From NCBI GenBank assembly GCA_003327425.1, contig QOQW01000006.1, positions 124,001-188,000 on the forward strand: a stretch of DNA of 64,000 nt, written 5' to 3'. The stretch is from Candidatus Ozemibacter sibiricus. GTDB lineage: Bacteria > Muiribacteriota > Ozemobacteria > Ozemobacterales > Ozemobacteraceae. Shown piece by piece: positions 26,226 through 34,322 of the stretch (position 1 is the first letter of the stretch; each line of letters starts with the position of its first letter). Under the pieces are notes generated by a model that made no database searches, was not told the origin of the DNA, and was given only the letters and a program-made list of their open reading frames with translations. Both the position numbers and the translations under genes were made by a program.

Positions 26226-28364
26226 CTATTTGAGATGGGTGCGAGCCTCGTCGGCCAGGGGGCCGGTCGGCTGGAACTTCAGCACCTCGCGCCACATCTG
26301 CACGGCCTTCTGGCCGCGACCGAGGTCGGCATAGGCCCGGGCGGCCTCGGCGTAGGCCTCGGCAACCAGCGGGCTTTTGGGGTACAGCACCGGCACCTTC
26401 AAGACTTCGAGGATGCCGTCATCCTTTTTGCCCTGGGCGATCAAGGTGCGCCCGAGCCAGAGACGGCACTCGGGGATCGCCACATCGCTGGGCGGAAATT
26501 CCTTGAGAATCTCGCGGAAGGTCGTCGCCGCGGCTTCAAAATCCTTCATCTGGTAGAGGGCGATGCCGATGGCCCGTCGGGCGCGCGAGACCAGAGGATT
26601 CTTGGGATCTTCGGCGATGATGGCTTTGTACTGCTGGATGGCGAGGGGCAGATCGCCGACCTGCCGGGCGATCTCGCCGATCTGGAAGCGGGCTTCCTGG
26701 CGGAAATAGCCGGTCGAGTCGCGCAATTGCGAGAAGGCGGCCAGGGCTTTGCCGGTGTCTTTCAGCTCGAGCTGGCACAGACCGATCTTGAAGAGGGCGT
26801 CGTCGCGCAGACGGCCATCAGGATACGTCGACAGGTAGCGTTCGAAGACCGGCACCGCATCGACGAACCGCAAGGCCTTCATCAAGACCTCCCCCGAACG
26901 GAACAACGCCTGGGCGGCCAGCTCGGACGACGAATCGGCGATGGTGCCGAAGGCCTCGAGGGCGGCCTGGTGATCGCCGGATTGGTAGGCGATCTCGCCG
27001 AGCTGATAGAGGGCATCGACCCGAGCGGCGCCTTTCGGGTATTCCCGGATCACCCGTTCGAAATACTCGCGGGCTTTGGCCAGCCCGCCCAGGTTGAAAT
27101 GGCATTCGCCCATGCGGTAGAGGGCCTTTTCGCGGAGCGCCGGGGTGGTCTCGCGACGGACGAGGTCCTCGAGGTCGTCCAGGGCTTCGCGGAACTTGCC
27201 CATGGAGATCTGCACCAAGGCCATCTGGTAGCGTGCCTCTTCGGCTCGCGGATGCTTCGGGTAGGTCTTGAGGAAGGCTCGGAACGCCTGCAGACTCTCG
27301 GTGAACTCGCCCAGCCGGGAGAGGGCCAGGGCCCGCAGGTACGACAGTTCTCCGGCCTCGTCGGCCGGGAATCGGGCGATGACCTTGCTGATGAGGTCGA
27401 CGGCGTCACGGTATCGATGCAGGTTCATCAGCAGGTCGATCAGGTTGCGGGTCGCCTCGAGACGGACGGGGCTGTCGGGATTATCGGCCACCCGTCGGAA
27501 CAACGGCTCGGCCTCGGCCGGCTTGCCGCCTTTGATCTTGCACCAGGCCAGGGAATACAAAGCCTTGTCGGCCAGATCAGGCGTTGGCGAAGCCTCGGCG
27601 ACTCGGGCCAGGGCGACTTCGGCGTCAGCGTACCGGCGACTGCGGAAGAGGGACTCGCCGATGTAGAACTGCACCACCGCTCGCTTGTCGGGAGGAGCGA
27701 GCGGCAGGGCCTTCTCGAAATGCGTCAGGGCTTCGGCGAACAGGCTGGCATTGAACCGACCGATGCCGACCTGGAGGTGGGCCTCGAACTGCTGCGGCCC
27801 GGTCAGTCCCGGCTGGGCCAGGATCTCTTCGTAGACCGCCTGGGTGGCTGTCGGGTCGAATCCGTAACGCACCATTAGGAAGCCCATTTTCAGGCGGGCG
27901 TCGATCCAGAGCTTGGGATCCTTTTTGCTGACCAGGGCGAAACTCTCGACCGCCGATTTGGGGTTGTTGTCCTTGATGTGCGCCCATCCCAAGCCGTAGG
28001 CGGCGCGGTCCCGGAAGGTGCTTTGCGGATGCTCGCGCAACACCTGGGAATAGGCGGCGGCCGCACCGGTCCAGTCATTCATGCGGTAGCGGCATTCGCC
28101 CAGCCAGAACAGGGCGCCATCGCGTAGCGAGAAAGGCGTGGGATCGTTCACCACGCGGGCCAGGACGCGTGCCGCTTCCTCATGCAACTGACGCTGGATC
28201 AACCCGAGGGCGTAGCGATACTGCTGGGCTTGTTCAGGAGCATCGGTGGTGGCGCTGACGGCGGGGGGGAGAAGCGCGGTCTCGGCCAGCACAACCAGCA
28301 ACAGGCCGACGACAAGGCCTGCCATTGACGGTTTGCCGGGTAGGGGGAAGGGGCGATCGGTCAT
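26226..28364 (-). CDS. Secreted TPR-repeat protein (about 16 repeats)
   Basis: A 712-residue exported protein: signal peptide at about 12-38, then TPR pairs almost to the end (for example ALFWLGECRYRMNDWTGAAAAY). The repeats are of the YfiO/YbgF-type outer-membrane-assembly kind. ATG 28364 has AGGAAT at good spacing and is preferred to 28406. It precedes the barrel/ExbB/ExbD/TonB operon by 165 bases, on the same strand. It is likely a periplasmic scaffold for the same system, though no binding partner can be shown. Confidence 0.85.
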   Translation of the reverse strand: MTDRPFPLPGKPSMAGLVVGLLLVVLAETALLPPAVSATTDAPEQAQQYRYALGLIQRQLHEEAARVLARVVNDPTPFSLRDGALFWLGECRYRMNDWTGAAAAYSQVLREHPQSTFRDRAAYGLGWAHIKDNNPKSAVESFALVSKKDPKLWIDARLKMGFLMVRYGFDPTATQAVYEEILAQPGLTGPQQFEAHLQVGIGRFNASLFAEALTHFEKALPLAPPDKRAVVQFYIGESLFRSRRYADAEVALARVAEASPTPDLADKALYSLAWCKIKGGKPAEAEPLFRRVADNPDSPVRLEATRNLIDLLMNLHRYRDAVDLISKVIARFPADEAGELSYLRALALSRLGEFTESLQAFRAFLKTYPKHPRAEEARYQMALVQISMGKFREALDDLEDLVRRETTPALREKALYRMGECHFNLGGLAKAREYFERVIREYPKGAARVDALYQLGEIAYQSGDHQAALEAFGTIADSSSELAAQALFRSGEVLMKALRFVDAVPVFERYLSTYPDGRLRDDALFKIGLCQLELKDTGKALAAFSQLRDSTGYFRQEARFQIGEIARQVGDLPLAIQQYKAIIAEDPKNPLVSRARRAIGIALYQMKDFEAAATTFREILKEFPPSDVAIPECRLWLGRTLIAQGKKDDGILEVLKVPVLYPKSPLVAEAYAEAARAYADLGRGQKAVQMWREVLKFQPTGPLADEARTHLK

Positions 28365-28491
28365 CGGTTCATTCCTATCGACGGATGATGGTTCGTCACT
28401 AGCCATTCCGTCGTCGCATCTTTTCTTGGTTGCGACAACGGGGCAGTTGCGACGGCGAGAAAAACACCCGCGAGCTCAGAGGGAGGGGATT

Positions 28492-28659
28492 TCAGGGTTG
28501 CTTGTCCTCGTCCTGGTCGTCGTTGACCTCACGCTGGGCTTTCTTGAATTCGCGGATGCCGCGCCCGAGGGCTTTGCCGATCTCTGGCAGTTTGCCTGGC
28601 CCGAACAGGATCAGGATGATGACCAGGATGACGAGCAATTCACTGAAATTCAACCCCAC
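28492..28659 (-). CDS. tatA: TatA/TatE family Sec-independent translocase subunit
   Basis: A 55-residue protein: N-terminal hydrophobic helix with the Phe-Gly hinge (LILFGPGKLPEIGKALGRGI), amphipathic helix and an acidic tail, all typical of TatA. The start is GTG at 28659, fixed by AGGAGG six bases upstream; starting at 28725 would give a long non-conserved extension. No TatC is present here, so the other subunit must be encoded elsewhere. It may be co-transcribed with the downstream TPR gene (127-base gap). Confidence 0.9.
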   Translation of the reverse strand: MGLNFSELLVILVIILILFGPGKLPEIGKALGRGIREFKKAQREVNDDQDEDKQP

Positions 28660-28765
28660 GGTGGGCCTCCTTGGGTCCGATGTCCTCGGCGTTTTCGGTG
28701 CCAAGGGACGCCGCCATCGTAGCATGATCGGGTTTTTCCTCGCAACCTTGGGTCCAGCCGAACAG

Positions 28766-28799
28766 AGCCGGCCAGAACCTCGAAAGGTCCTGGCCGGCT
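28766..28799 (-). terminator. Strong stem-loop (possible terminator or processing site)
   Basis: AGCCGGCCAG pairs perfectly with CTGGCCGGCT, and an inner ACCT-CGAA-AGGT stem closes it. It lies between the small membrane protein gene and tatA. No clear T-run follows on the minus strand, so termination is uncertain. Confidence 0.5.
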
Positions 28800-28822
28800 A
28801 TGGACCAGAAGAATCGGCGGGG

Positions 28823-28957
28823 TCAGCCCATGAAATACCAGAGAATCCCGCCGCCGAGGAGGGTGATTAAGGTGGTCAGGAAGATCTTCCAGAGGACTTC
28901 AGAGGAAGACTCGCCATTGCCCGCAGGAGAAGACGCTGGATCGATTGGGTTCATCAT
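28823..28957 (-). CDS. Small single-pass membrane protein
   Basis: A 44-residue protein beginning with two Met codons (ATG at 28957 and 28954) after an AAGGAA ribosome site. A polar N-terminal half is followed by a membrane helix at the C terminus (KIFLTTLITLLGGGILWYFMG). It is too short to assign to a family. It lies upstream of tatA, separated from it by the stem-loop. Confidence 0.55.
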   Translation of the reverse strand: MMNPIDPASSPAGNGESSSEVLWKIFLTTLITLLGGGILWYFMG

Positions 28958-29056
28958 CGGTTGATTCCTTCGTAGTTGGAAGTCGCCAGGATGGGTTGGC
29001 CTTGCAGGGCCGACCAAAAGGGGAAGAGGAGGGGTGCGGATCGGGGGCGACCGGAA

Positions 29057-29416
29057 TCAACCGTCGCTGCGGGGAAGTTGAATCGGAACCAAACCCCACT
29101 CGCGGGGGTGAACCCCTTCGAATGGGTGTCGCAGCCGGGTGGAGGCGAGATGCAGGTGCTGGCCAGGGGCGGTGAAGAGGGAAGGCCCGCAGAACCGAGC
29201 TTCCCGGTGGGGCCCCGGCAGAACGCGGAGGAGGTGTTCACCTTCTCGGAGAAGACTGGAGGCAGGGACTGCCGTCGCATCGGATTGGTGCAGCGCCTCT
29301 TTCGCCTGGCGAAGGTCGCCGAAGGCCCACCTGGGCAAAAGATGTCGGCCATCGTGCCACAATCCCTGGAATAGGCAGAACCCCAGGAAATAAGCCAGAA
29401 ACAATCTGCGCCACAT
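29057..29416 (-). CDS. Small exported protein of unknown function, leaderless start
   Basis: A 119-residue protein. An N-terminal hydrophobic segment (RRLFLAYFLGFCLFQGLWH) serves as signal or anchor, and the rest is soluble, basic and His/Arg-rich. Reality is supported by a near-consensus promoter (TTGGAC, 18 bases, TATACT) whose -10 ends 6 bases before ATG 29416. That places transcription start at the A of ATG. There is no Shine-Dalgarno. No family recognised. Confidence 0.5.
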   Translation of the reverse strand: MWRRLFLAYFLGFCLFQGLWHDGRHLLPRWAFGDLRQAKEALHQSDATAVPASSLLREGEHLLRVLPGPHREARFCGPSLFTAPGQHLHLASTRLRHPFEGVHPREWGLVPIQLPRSDG

Positions 29417-29422
29417 GCTCTG

Positions 29423-29452
29423 AGTATACCCGAAACCTCTGGTCCTGTCCAA
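29423..29452 (-). promoter_or_regulatory. Sigma70-type promoter giving a leaderless mRNA
   Basis: TTGGAC (29447-29452), an 18-base spacer and TATACT (29423-29428) on the minus strand. The -10 is 6 bases from the start codon at 29416. Confidence 0.65.
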
Positions 29453-29525
29453 TGTGGCGACGACGGGCAGCGGCGGAAGTCGGCCAAAGGCGCCACTGGC
29501 TGTTCAAGACCTCGTTTTCGATGCG

Positions 29526-29554
29526 TTGACAATCCTTGAAGGGTGGTTTACTCT
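29526..29554 (+). promoter_or_regulatory. Sigma70-type promoter giving a leaderless mRNA
   Basis: TTGACA, a 17-base spacer and TACTCT. The -10 ends 6 bases before the ATG at 29561, the same geometry as the divergent promoter at 29423-29452, whose -35 is about 74 bases away. Confidence 0.65.
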
Positions 29555-29560
29555 GGCCAC

Positions 29561-30958
29561 ATGGAACGCAAGTTGACCATTTTCCTGGTGGTGGGGCTAT
29601 GGCTGGTCATGGGCGGGTTGGGGGCTGAGCCCGCCTGGGCGCAGATTTCCGACGCCGATGGTCTGGTGCTCGACATTCCCGAACCCCCTGGCGCCAAACA
29701 GGAGCTGCCCTCGCCCATTCCCATGATCTACGAATTCGTCGGGGGGCTGATGGGCGGCGACCAGGACCGCTGCTTGAGCAATTTCGATGTGCCCACGTTC
29801 CTGGCCATCATCTTCGGTGCGCCGCTCAAACGGCTCAGCCCGGCCGAATACCAAGAGCTGTTTGCCTACCAGGTCCAGGTGCAGCGGAACGAATTCCGGT
29901 TCCTCTCCCGAATCATGCACCGCATGGCCAAAGACGCCAAATTCAATTATTCCAATCCCCGATTCCATAACAACGTCCAGTGCAAGGTGGTCGTGCAGAT
30001 GCGCACCACCAAGGGCAATCACACCCTCGAACTCTACGCCCGGTATTCCAATGAGCGCTGGGCGATCTATGATTACATCCTCGATGGCAAGAGGTTCACC
30101 CAGAGTTTCAAAGAAGGATTGGGCAACCTCAAGCTCGATGGCTACATCGCCAGTCTGCGGCCTTTCTACGACGACTTTCCTGGCACCCGCACCATCCGCA
30201 ACGATGAGTATGGCATCAGTCTGAAGGTCCCTTCGCGGTTTCAGATCAAGGAGAAGATCAGTCCCAATTTGCTGGCCTCGGTGACCGGGCTTGATGGCCA
30301 GTTCCTGCTGCACGTGCAAGCGGCCCAGTATTCGACGGCCCAGACGCTGTCGCAGGTGGCCGCCGAGATCAAAAATACCATCCTGCCCTTCAATCCAAGA
30401 CTCTACGACCAATGGAAGACCGACATCGCCGGGGTCGATATCGGCCATGTGCTGTTCCAATTCGAAAAGAACGGCAAGACTCTCTTCACGCACATGGTCA
30501 TCATCCCCATGGGCAAGAAGCTCGTGGTCCTCAACTTCTATCACGGCTCCCTGCCGCTGATGAAGCACATGACCAATATCCGCGACAAGATGTTCGACAG
30601 TCTGACCCTGACTCGCATCGAAGGTCGGGGCGGGGAACTCAGCCTGCCGGGCGACGATCTCGGTCTGCCCGCCTCGCCGGCCACCGGTGAAATGACCCCA
30701 CCGCCGCCCGCGATGGATGAACCGCAGCCCATGGCGCCACCGCCGCCGCAAGAACCCCCGGAAATTCCGCCGCCTGGTCCCGATGAAGAGCCCGACATCG
30801 ATACCGGCGAACCTCCCCCTCCTCCTCCGCCTGGCGCTGGCAACGCGACCGGCGAGGACCAGCCCGAAGGCGACGATTATCCTCCGCCCCCGCCGCCTGA
30901 ACCGAACGCCGACTATCCGCCACCTGACGAGAGCGGTGGCTCGGAAGTCTCGTTCTGA
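29561..30958 (+). CDS. Secreted MlaC-like / DcrB-like two-domain protein with proline-rich tail
   Basis: A 465-residue exported protein: signal peptide at 1-27. Residues 50-185 resemble the MlaC/Ttg2D phospholipid-carrier fold (ELFAYQVQVQRNEFRFL, then strands ending ERWAIYDYILDGKRFTQSFKEGL). Residues 205-350 resemble PsbP/DcrB-type lipoprotein domains (DEYGISLKVPSRFQIKE, then IAGVDIGHVLFQF). The last 110 residues are an acidic Pro-rich tail with stretches of five or more prolines. ATG 29561 follows a near-consensus promoter with no Shine-Dalgarno, so the mRNA seems leaderless. Lipid transport is suggested by the fold resemblance only; the family calls are by eye. Confidence 0.6.
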   Translation: MERKLTIFLVVGLWLVMGGLGAEPAWAQISDADGLVLDIPEPPGAKQELPSPIPMIYEFVGGLMGGDQDRCLSNFDVPTFLAIIFGAPLKRLSPAEYQELFAYQVQVQRNEFRFLSRIMHRMAKDAKFNYSNPRFHNNVQCKVVVQMRTTKGNHTLELYARYSNERWAIYDYILDGKRFTQSFKEGLGNLKLDGYIASLRPFYDDFPGTRTIRNDEYGISLKVPSRFQIKEKISPNLLASVTGLDGQFLLHVQAAQYSTAQTLSQVAAEIKNTILPFNPRLYDQWKTDIAGVDIGHVLFQFEKNGKTLFTHMVIIPMGKKLVVLNFYHGSLPLMKHMTNIRDKMFDSLTLTRIEGRGGELSLPGDDLGLPASPATGEMTPPPPAMDEPQPMAPPPPQEPPEIPPPGPDEEPDIDTGEPPPPPPPGAGNATGEDQPEGDDYPPPPPPEPNADYPPPDESGGSEVSF

Positions 30959-30980
30959 GGCCGGTCAGGGCACGTTCCGA

Positions 30981-31835
30981 TCAGGGGCCGACCACTTCCA
31001 CTTTGACCAGGTAGTGAGCTGACTGTCTCCCGGACGACCGGCCGATCGAGCCGCCGCCTCGGGTTCCTTGCCATCGAACGTCCGTGCCGCCCTCCGTTCG
31101 ATCGCTGGCCACGTCGCCGAGATAGGTCCATTCGCCTAGTTTGACGGCAACCTGGGACATCAGCCGGGTCGCGCTGGTTCCGGTGCCATCGGCAGCGCGG
31201 ATCTCGACCACCGCCATCCCGTCGCCGGCCCGTCGACCGAGAATACGCAACCCTCTCTCGCTTTTCAACACGGCGGTCTGCAAACCCCAGGGGGTAGAGA
31301 GATCGACGATTCGGGTGGTTTCATCGAGCAACGCGACGGGAACCCCTTCGAGCCCCATCACGGTTCGCACGTCGGTTCCCCGCTCCTGTCGCGAAGTCTG
31401 CTGCGCCTGGATCTGGGCGCCCCGCTCGCGGTGGGGCGCGGCCCCCACCTGCCAGGCGCGGGCTTCTTCTGCCGAGATCCGGCGCAATGAGAACCGGAAG
31501 GTGACGGGCGGCTGATCGAGCTGGGCGAGGAGAGCCGCGGCCTGATCGAGCAGGTCGTCGTGCTCGGCGTTGAGCACAAGAGCGCTGATCATCGGGGCCT
31601 CGGCGATGCGGAGCTGGCGTCCGTAGGTCTGGCGCAGGATATCGGCCAGCATGGCGGGCGAACCAGAGCGCACCTTCACCACCCGGGTGGCGGCGGGGGC
31701 CGGAGTGGTCACTCCCAGAACCAGAAGACCAAGCAGCAGAGCCATCGAGGGAACCATCGCCCATTTCCGGACGTCAAAGCCTTTCGGCTGGCCAGGCATG
31801 GCCACGGCGTGGGTAGGGGAGACCTTGCTGCTCAT
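30981..31835 (-). CDS. Secretin N-domain-like (NolW) exported protein
   Basis: A 284-residue protein with a hydrophobic export segment at about 28-48, then RVVKVRSGSPAMLADILR near residue 52 and the VLNAEHDDLLDQAAALLAQLD motif near 88. This is the short secretin N-domain fold of type II/III secretion and type IV pilus secretins. No secretin pore domain follows; instead a Gln/Arg-rich linker leads to a beta-rich end of about 100 residues. The gene overlaps the next as ATGA. It may be a secretin-associated or fold-sharing accessory. Its coupling to the GGT-transglutaminase gene is unusual. Confidence 0.6.
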   Translation of the reverse strand: MSSKVSPTHAVAMPGQPKGFDVRKWAMVPSMALLLGLLVLGVTTPAPAATRVVKVRSGSPAMLADILRQTYGRQLRIAEAPMISALVLNAEHDDLLDQAAALLAQLDQPPVTFRFSLRRISAEEARAWQVGAAPHRERGAQIQAQQTSRQERGTDVRTVMGLEGVPVALLDETTRIVDLSTPWGLQTAVLKSERGLRILGRRAGDGMAVVEIRAADGTGTSATRLMSQVAVKLGEWTYLGDVASDRTEGGTDVRWQGTRGGGSIGRSSGRQSAHYLVKVEVVGP

Positions 31836-34297
31836 GGGGCCGCGTGCTCGGTGGGGGCGGGTTCGGAAAGGGCAGGGGAGGAAGTCGGGCGCGGCCGACG
31901 ACGGCCCCAGGGCCGTCGGACCGACCGCGCCAGGCGCGAGCGCTGATCGACCTCATGCAGGCGGAACAGCATCCGGCCGGGAGTTTCGAGGGTGCCGGTG
32001 TCGCCATAGCGCATGATCAGCCAGTTGGGGGGAAGCCGGCCCAGCACGTGATTGGTGGTGCAGACGGTCTCCCAGCGGCCATCGAGCCAGACTTCGTTCC
32101 AGATGTGGGTGGCCTCCTGCCATCCCGGGCGCAGGATGAGCCCGCCCACCAGCCGGCACGGCAGGCCCCGGGCGCGGGCCATGTCCTGGAACAGGCGGGC
32201 TTTGCCGCTGCAGTCGCCGTGCCCCAGCCGCAGGAGGTCCTCGCCGGACATTCGGCCGGGAAGCCTCTGATACGGAATCCCATGGCCGATGGTGACCGCC
32301 AGCCAATCGACCAGAGCCCGCCCGGCCAGGCCGGCGGGGATCTGCGTCAGGAACTCCTGTTCACGAGGACCGAGGGGCAGGGGGCAGCTCCAGCGGGTGG
32401 GATCATCCCAGGGCGGGGGTGCCCCCGCCGGGGCGGTCGGGTCGATCCGGACCTGTTGTCGCAACATGACGGCCGAGGCCGTCGACGGCATGGCCAGGCG
32501 CCGCCGAACGGTCGGACCAGGATGGGGCTCGGGCAGAGGCTCGCCGATATGGTGCCAACCCGTCGAGGTCTGGCGCGGCGAGGGGACGACGTCGGCGATG
32601 GCGACCTCCTCGAGGCCCTTGCGGTGCCAGGTGAAGACATCGAGTTGCCAGGTGCGGGGCGCTTCCGGGTTCCGGCGCAGGGCGCCGGCCGCCCCGCTCC
32701 GGCGAAAATCGCCGACGGCGACCAGATGCGAATCCAGGCTGGCCACCGCCGCCACCAGGCCGAACAGGTCGCTTCCGGCTGGTTGCACGGTAAGGGAAGC
32801 CACCTCGGGGGTGGGGGCCAACGGCCGGCTGGTCGTCGCCGGAGGGGCCCATTCCACCACCGGTCCGCTGGGTTCACGGGGAGCCAGGCGCGGGCCATGG
32901 ATCAATGCTGGCAGGCTGGCGATCCCCTGGATGAATCCTGCCAGGATGATGGCCAGGTTGGAGATGATCCGGTTGGCCCCGGCTCCGCCGATGGCCAGGA
33001 CCGGTCGCCCATCGCGCAGCAGCAGCAGAGGAGCCTTGGCGGAAATCGGGCCGGCCTGCGGTGGGTAATCGGCAGGATACTTCGCCACGGCCGGGGTGAA
33101 ATTCCGCATTTCGTCGTTGTAGAAGAATCCAAGCGGCGAGAAGTCCCGCGTGCCGAAGTGCCGGCCCAGGGTGAGCGTGAGGCTGACGATGCGGCCCTGG
33201 CGATCCCAGGTGACGAGATGGGTGGTCTCGTCGGGCCCGGAAGCGGCTTCGGGGGAAAGCTCCTGGGCGGGCCGGGTCAGGCCATGCTCCAACAGGGCCA
33301 GGAACCGGCGCGGCGAAGTCAGGCAGGCGGCGAGATGGCGATGCTTGATCAGGAGGGCGCGGCACAGCAGATCGATGGTGCGACGGGTCCCCTCGGCGCT
33401 GGTGAAATCCGGCAGATGTTCCCGGACCAGGGCCTTGACCAGCCACATCACCACCAGAGCCGAGGAAGGGGGCGGGGTGCCGACCAGCGTCCAGGGGCCG
33501 AACGACAGGCGGACCGGCTCGACGGCGCGGGGCACGAATGCCGCCAGATCTTCCAGGGTGTGATCGGAGCCACGCGCACGAAGGTCTGCAGCCATGATCG
33601 CGGCGTGGGGGCCGCGGTAGAAGGAAGCGCCGCCATCGATGGCCATGGCCGATAAGACCTCGGCCAGTTCAGGCTGAGCCAGGTGCTCGCCGGCGCGGGC
33701 CGGCCATCCCTGGGGCCCGAACCGCTGCCGGGCCAGGGCATCGGGGAAGCGCTGGAGGTTCTTTTCCAGCAGGCGCTCCAGGGATGAGGAGACCTTGCAG
33801 CCCCGGCGCGCCAGTCGAATGGCAGGCGCCATCACCTCGGGCAGGCCGCGGGTTCCGCCCCGGCGATGCAGATGGAGCAGCAGGGCGGGCTCGGTGGGCA
33901 GCCCGATCTCGCTGCGGCTGCCGGAGCGGCGGCGGGGTGGCGGCGCCGAGGCATCCCAGGCTTCGATGGTGCCGTCCGGCTGAGAGACCAGCGCGAACCC
34001 ATCGCCGCCCAGCCCTGAGTTGGAAGGATCGACCACGGCCAGGACGAAGGCGGCGGCGACGGCCGCATCGATCGCGTTGCCGCCCCGTTCGAGGAGGCGG
34101 AGCGCGGCGTGGGTGGCTTCCGGATGCCCGGTCGAGACCGCGCCATAGGGGCCGCTGGCGACCAACGTTCGGGCCAGAGCCGCCCCGCGGCAGGGGCCGA
34201 GGGCCATCGCCAGCGCGAATACCCCGAGCAGGAGGCCCGGGCCGGGCCACCACGCAGATCGAGGCCGGAGAGACGGGGACGTAGAGAGAAAGTTCAT
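31832..34297 (-). CDS. Gamma-glutamyltranspeptidase fused to a transglutaminase-like domain
   Basis: An 821-residue exported protein (hydrophobic signal at about 19-40). Residues 45-560 are a gamma-glutamyltranspeptidase: RLLERGGNAIDAAVA near 68, NSGLGGDGF near 93, and the autoprocessing nucleophile in DETTHLVTWD (Thr358), which would become the N terminus of the small subunit. Residues 640-770 form a transglutaminase-like domain: GDCSGKA (Cys696) and ATHIWNEVWLDG (His731), with a conserved Trp-rich end. I know of no such standard fusion. It may process a gamma-glutamyl substrate with both activities in the periplasm. ATG 34297 is chosen because the signal peptide starts there. It precedes the secretin-like gene (ATGA overlap). 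Confidence 0.82.
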   Translation of the reverse strand: MNFLSTSPSLRPRSAWWPGPGLLLGVFALAMALGPCRGAALARTLVASGPYGAVSTGHPEATHAALRLLERGGNAIDAAVAAAFVLAVVDPSNSGLGGDGFALVSQPDGTIEAWDASAPPPRRRSGSRSEIGLPTEPALLLHLHRRGGTRGLPEVMAPAIRLARRGCKVSSSLERLLEKNLQRFPDALARQRFGPQGWPARAGEHLAQPELAEVLSAMAIDGGASFYRGPHAAIMAADLRARGSDHTLEDLAAFVPRAVEPVRLSFGPWTLVGTPPPSSALVVMWLVKALVREHLPDFTSAEGTRRTIDLLCRALLIKHRHLAACLTSPRRFLALLEHGLTRPAQELSPEAASGPDETTHLVTWDRQGRIVSLTLTLGRHFGTRDFSPLGFFYNDEMRNFTPAVAKYPADYPPQAGPISAKAPLLLLRDGRPVLAIGGAGANRIISNLAIILAGFIQGIASLPALIHGPRLAPREPSGPVVEWAPPATTSRPLAPTPEVASLTVQPAGSDLFGLVAAVASLDSHLVAVGDFRRSGAAGALRRNPEAPRTWQLDVFTWHRKGLEEVAIADVVPSPRQTSTGWHHIGEPLPEPHPGPTVRRRLAMPSTASAVMLRQQVRIDPTAPAGAPPPWDDPTRWSCPLPLGPREQEFLTQIPAGLAGRALVDWLAVTIGHGIPYQRLPGRMSGEDLLRLGHGDCSGKARLFQDMARARGLPCRLVGGLILRPGWQEATHIWNEVWLDGRWETVCTTNHVLGRLPPNWLIMRYGDTGTLETPGRMLFRLHEVDQRSRLARSVRRPWGRRRPRPTSSPALSEPAPTEHAAP

Positions 34298-34322
34298 GCA
34301 GGGACTCCGGGGAAAAAGAGTG

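Noticed and set aside
24450-27878. Long plus-strand open frames, for example 25011-27878 (955 codons)
   Set aside because: They lie antisense to clear signal-peptide, barrel and TPR genes and have biased composition without domains. GC-rich codon use creates such shadows.
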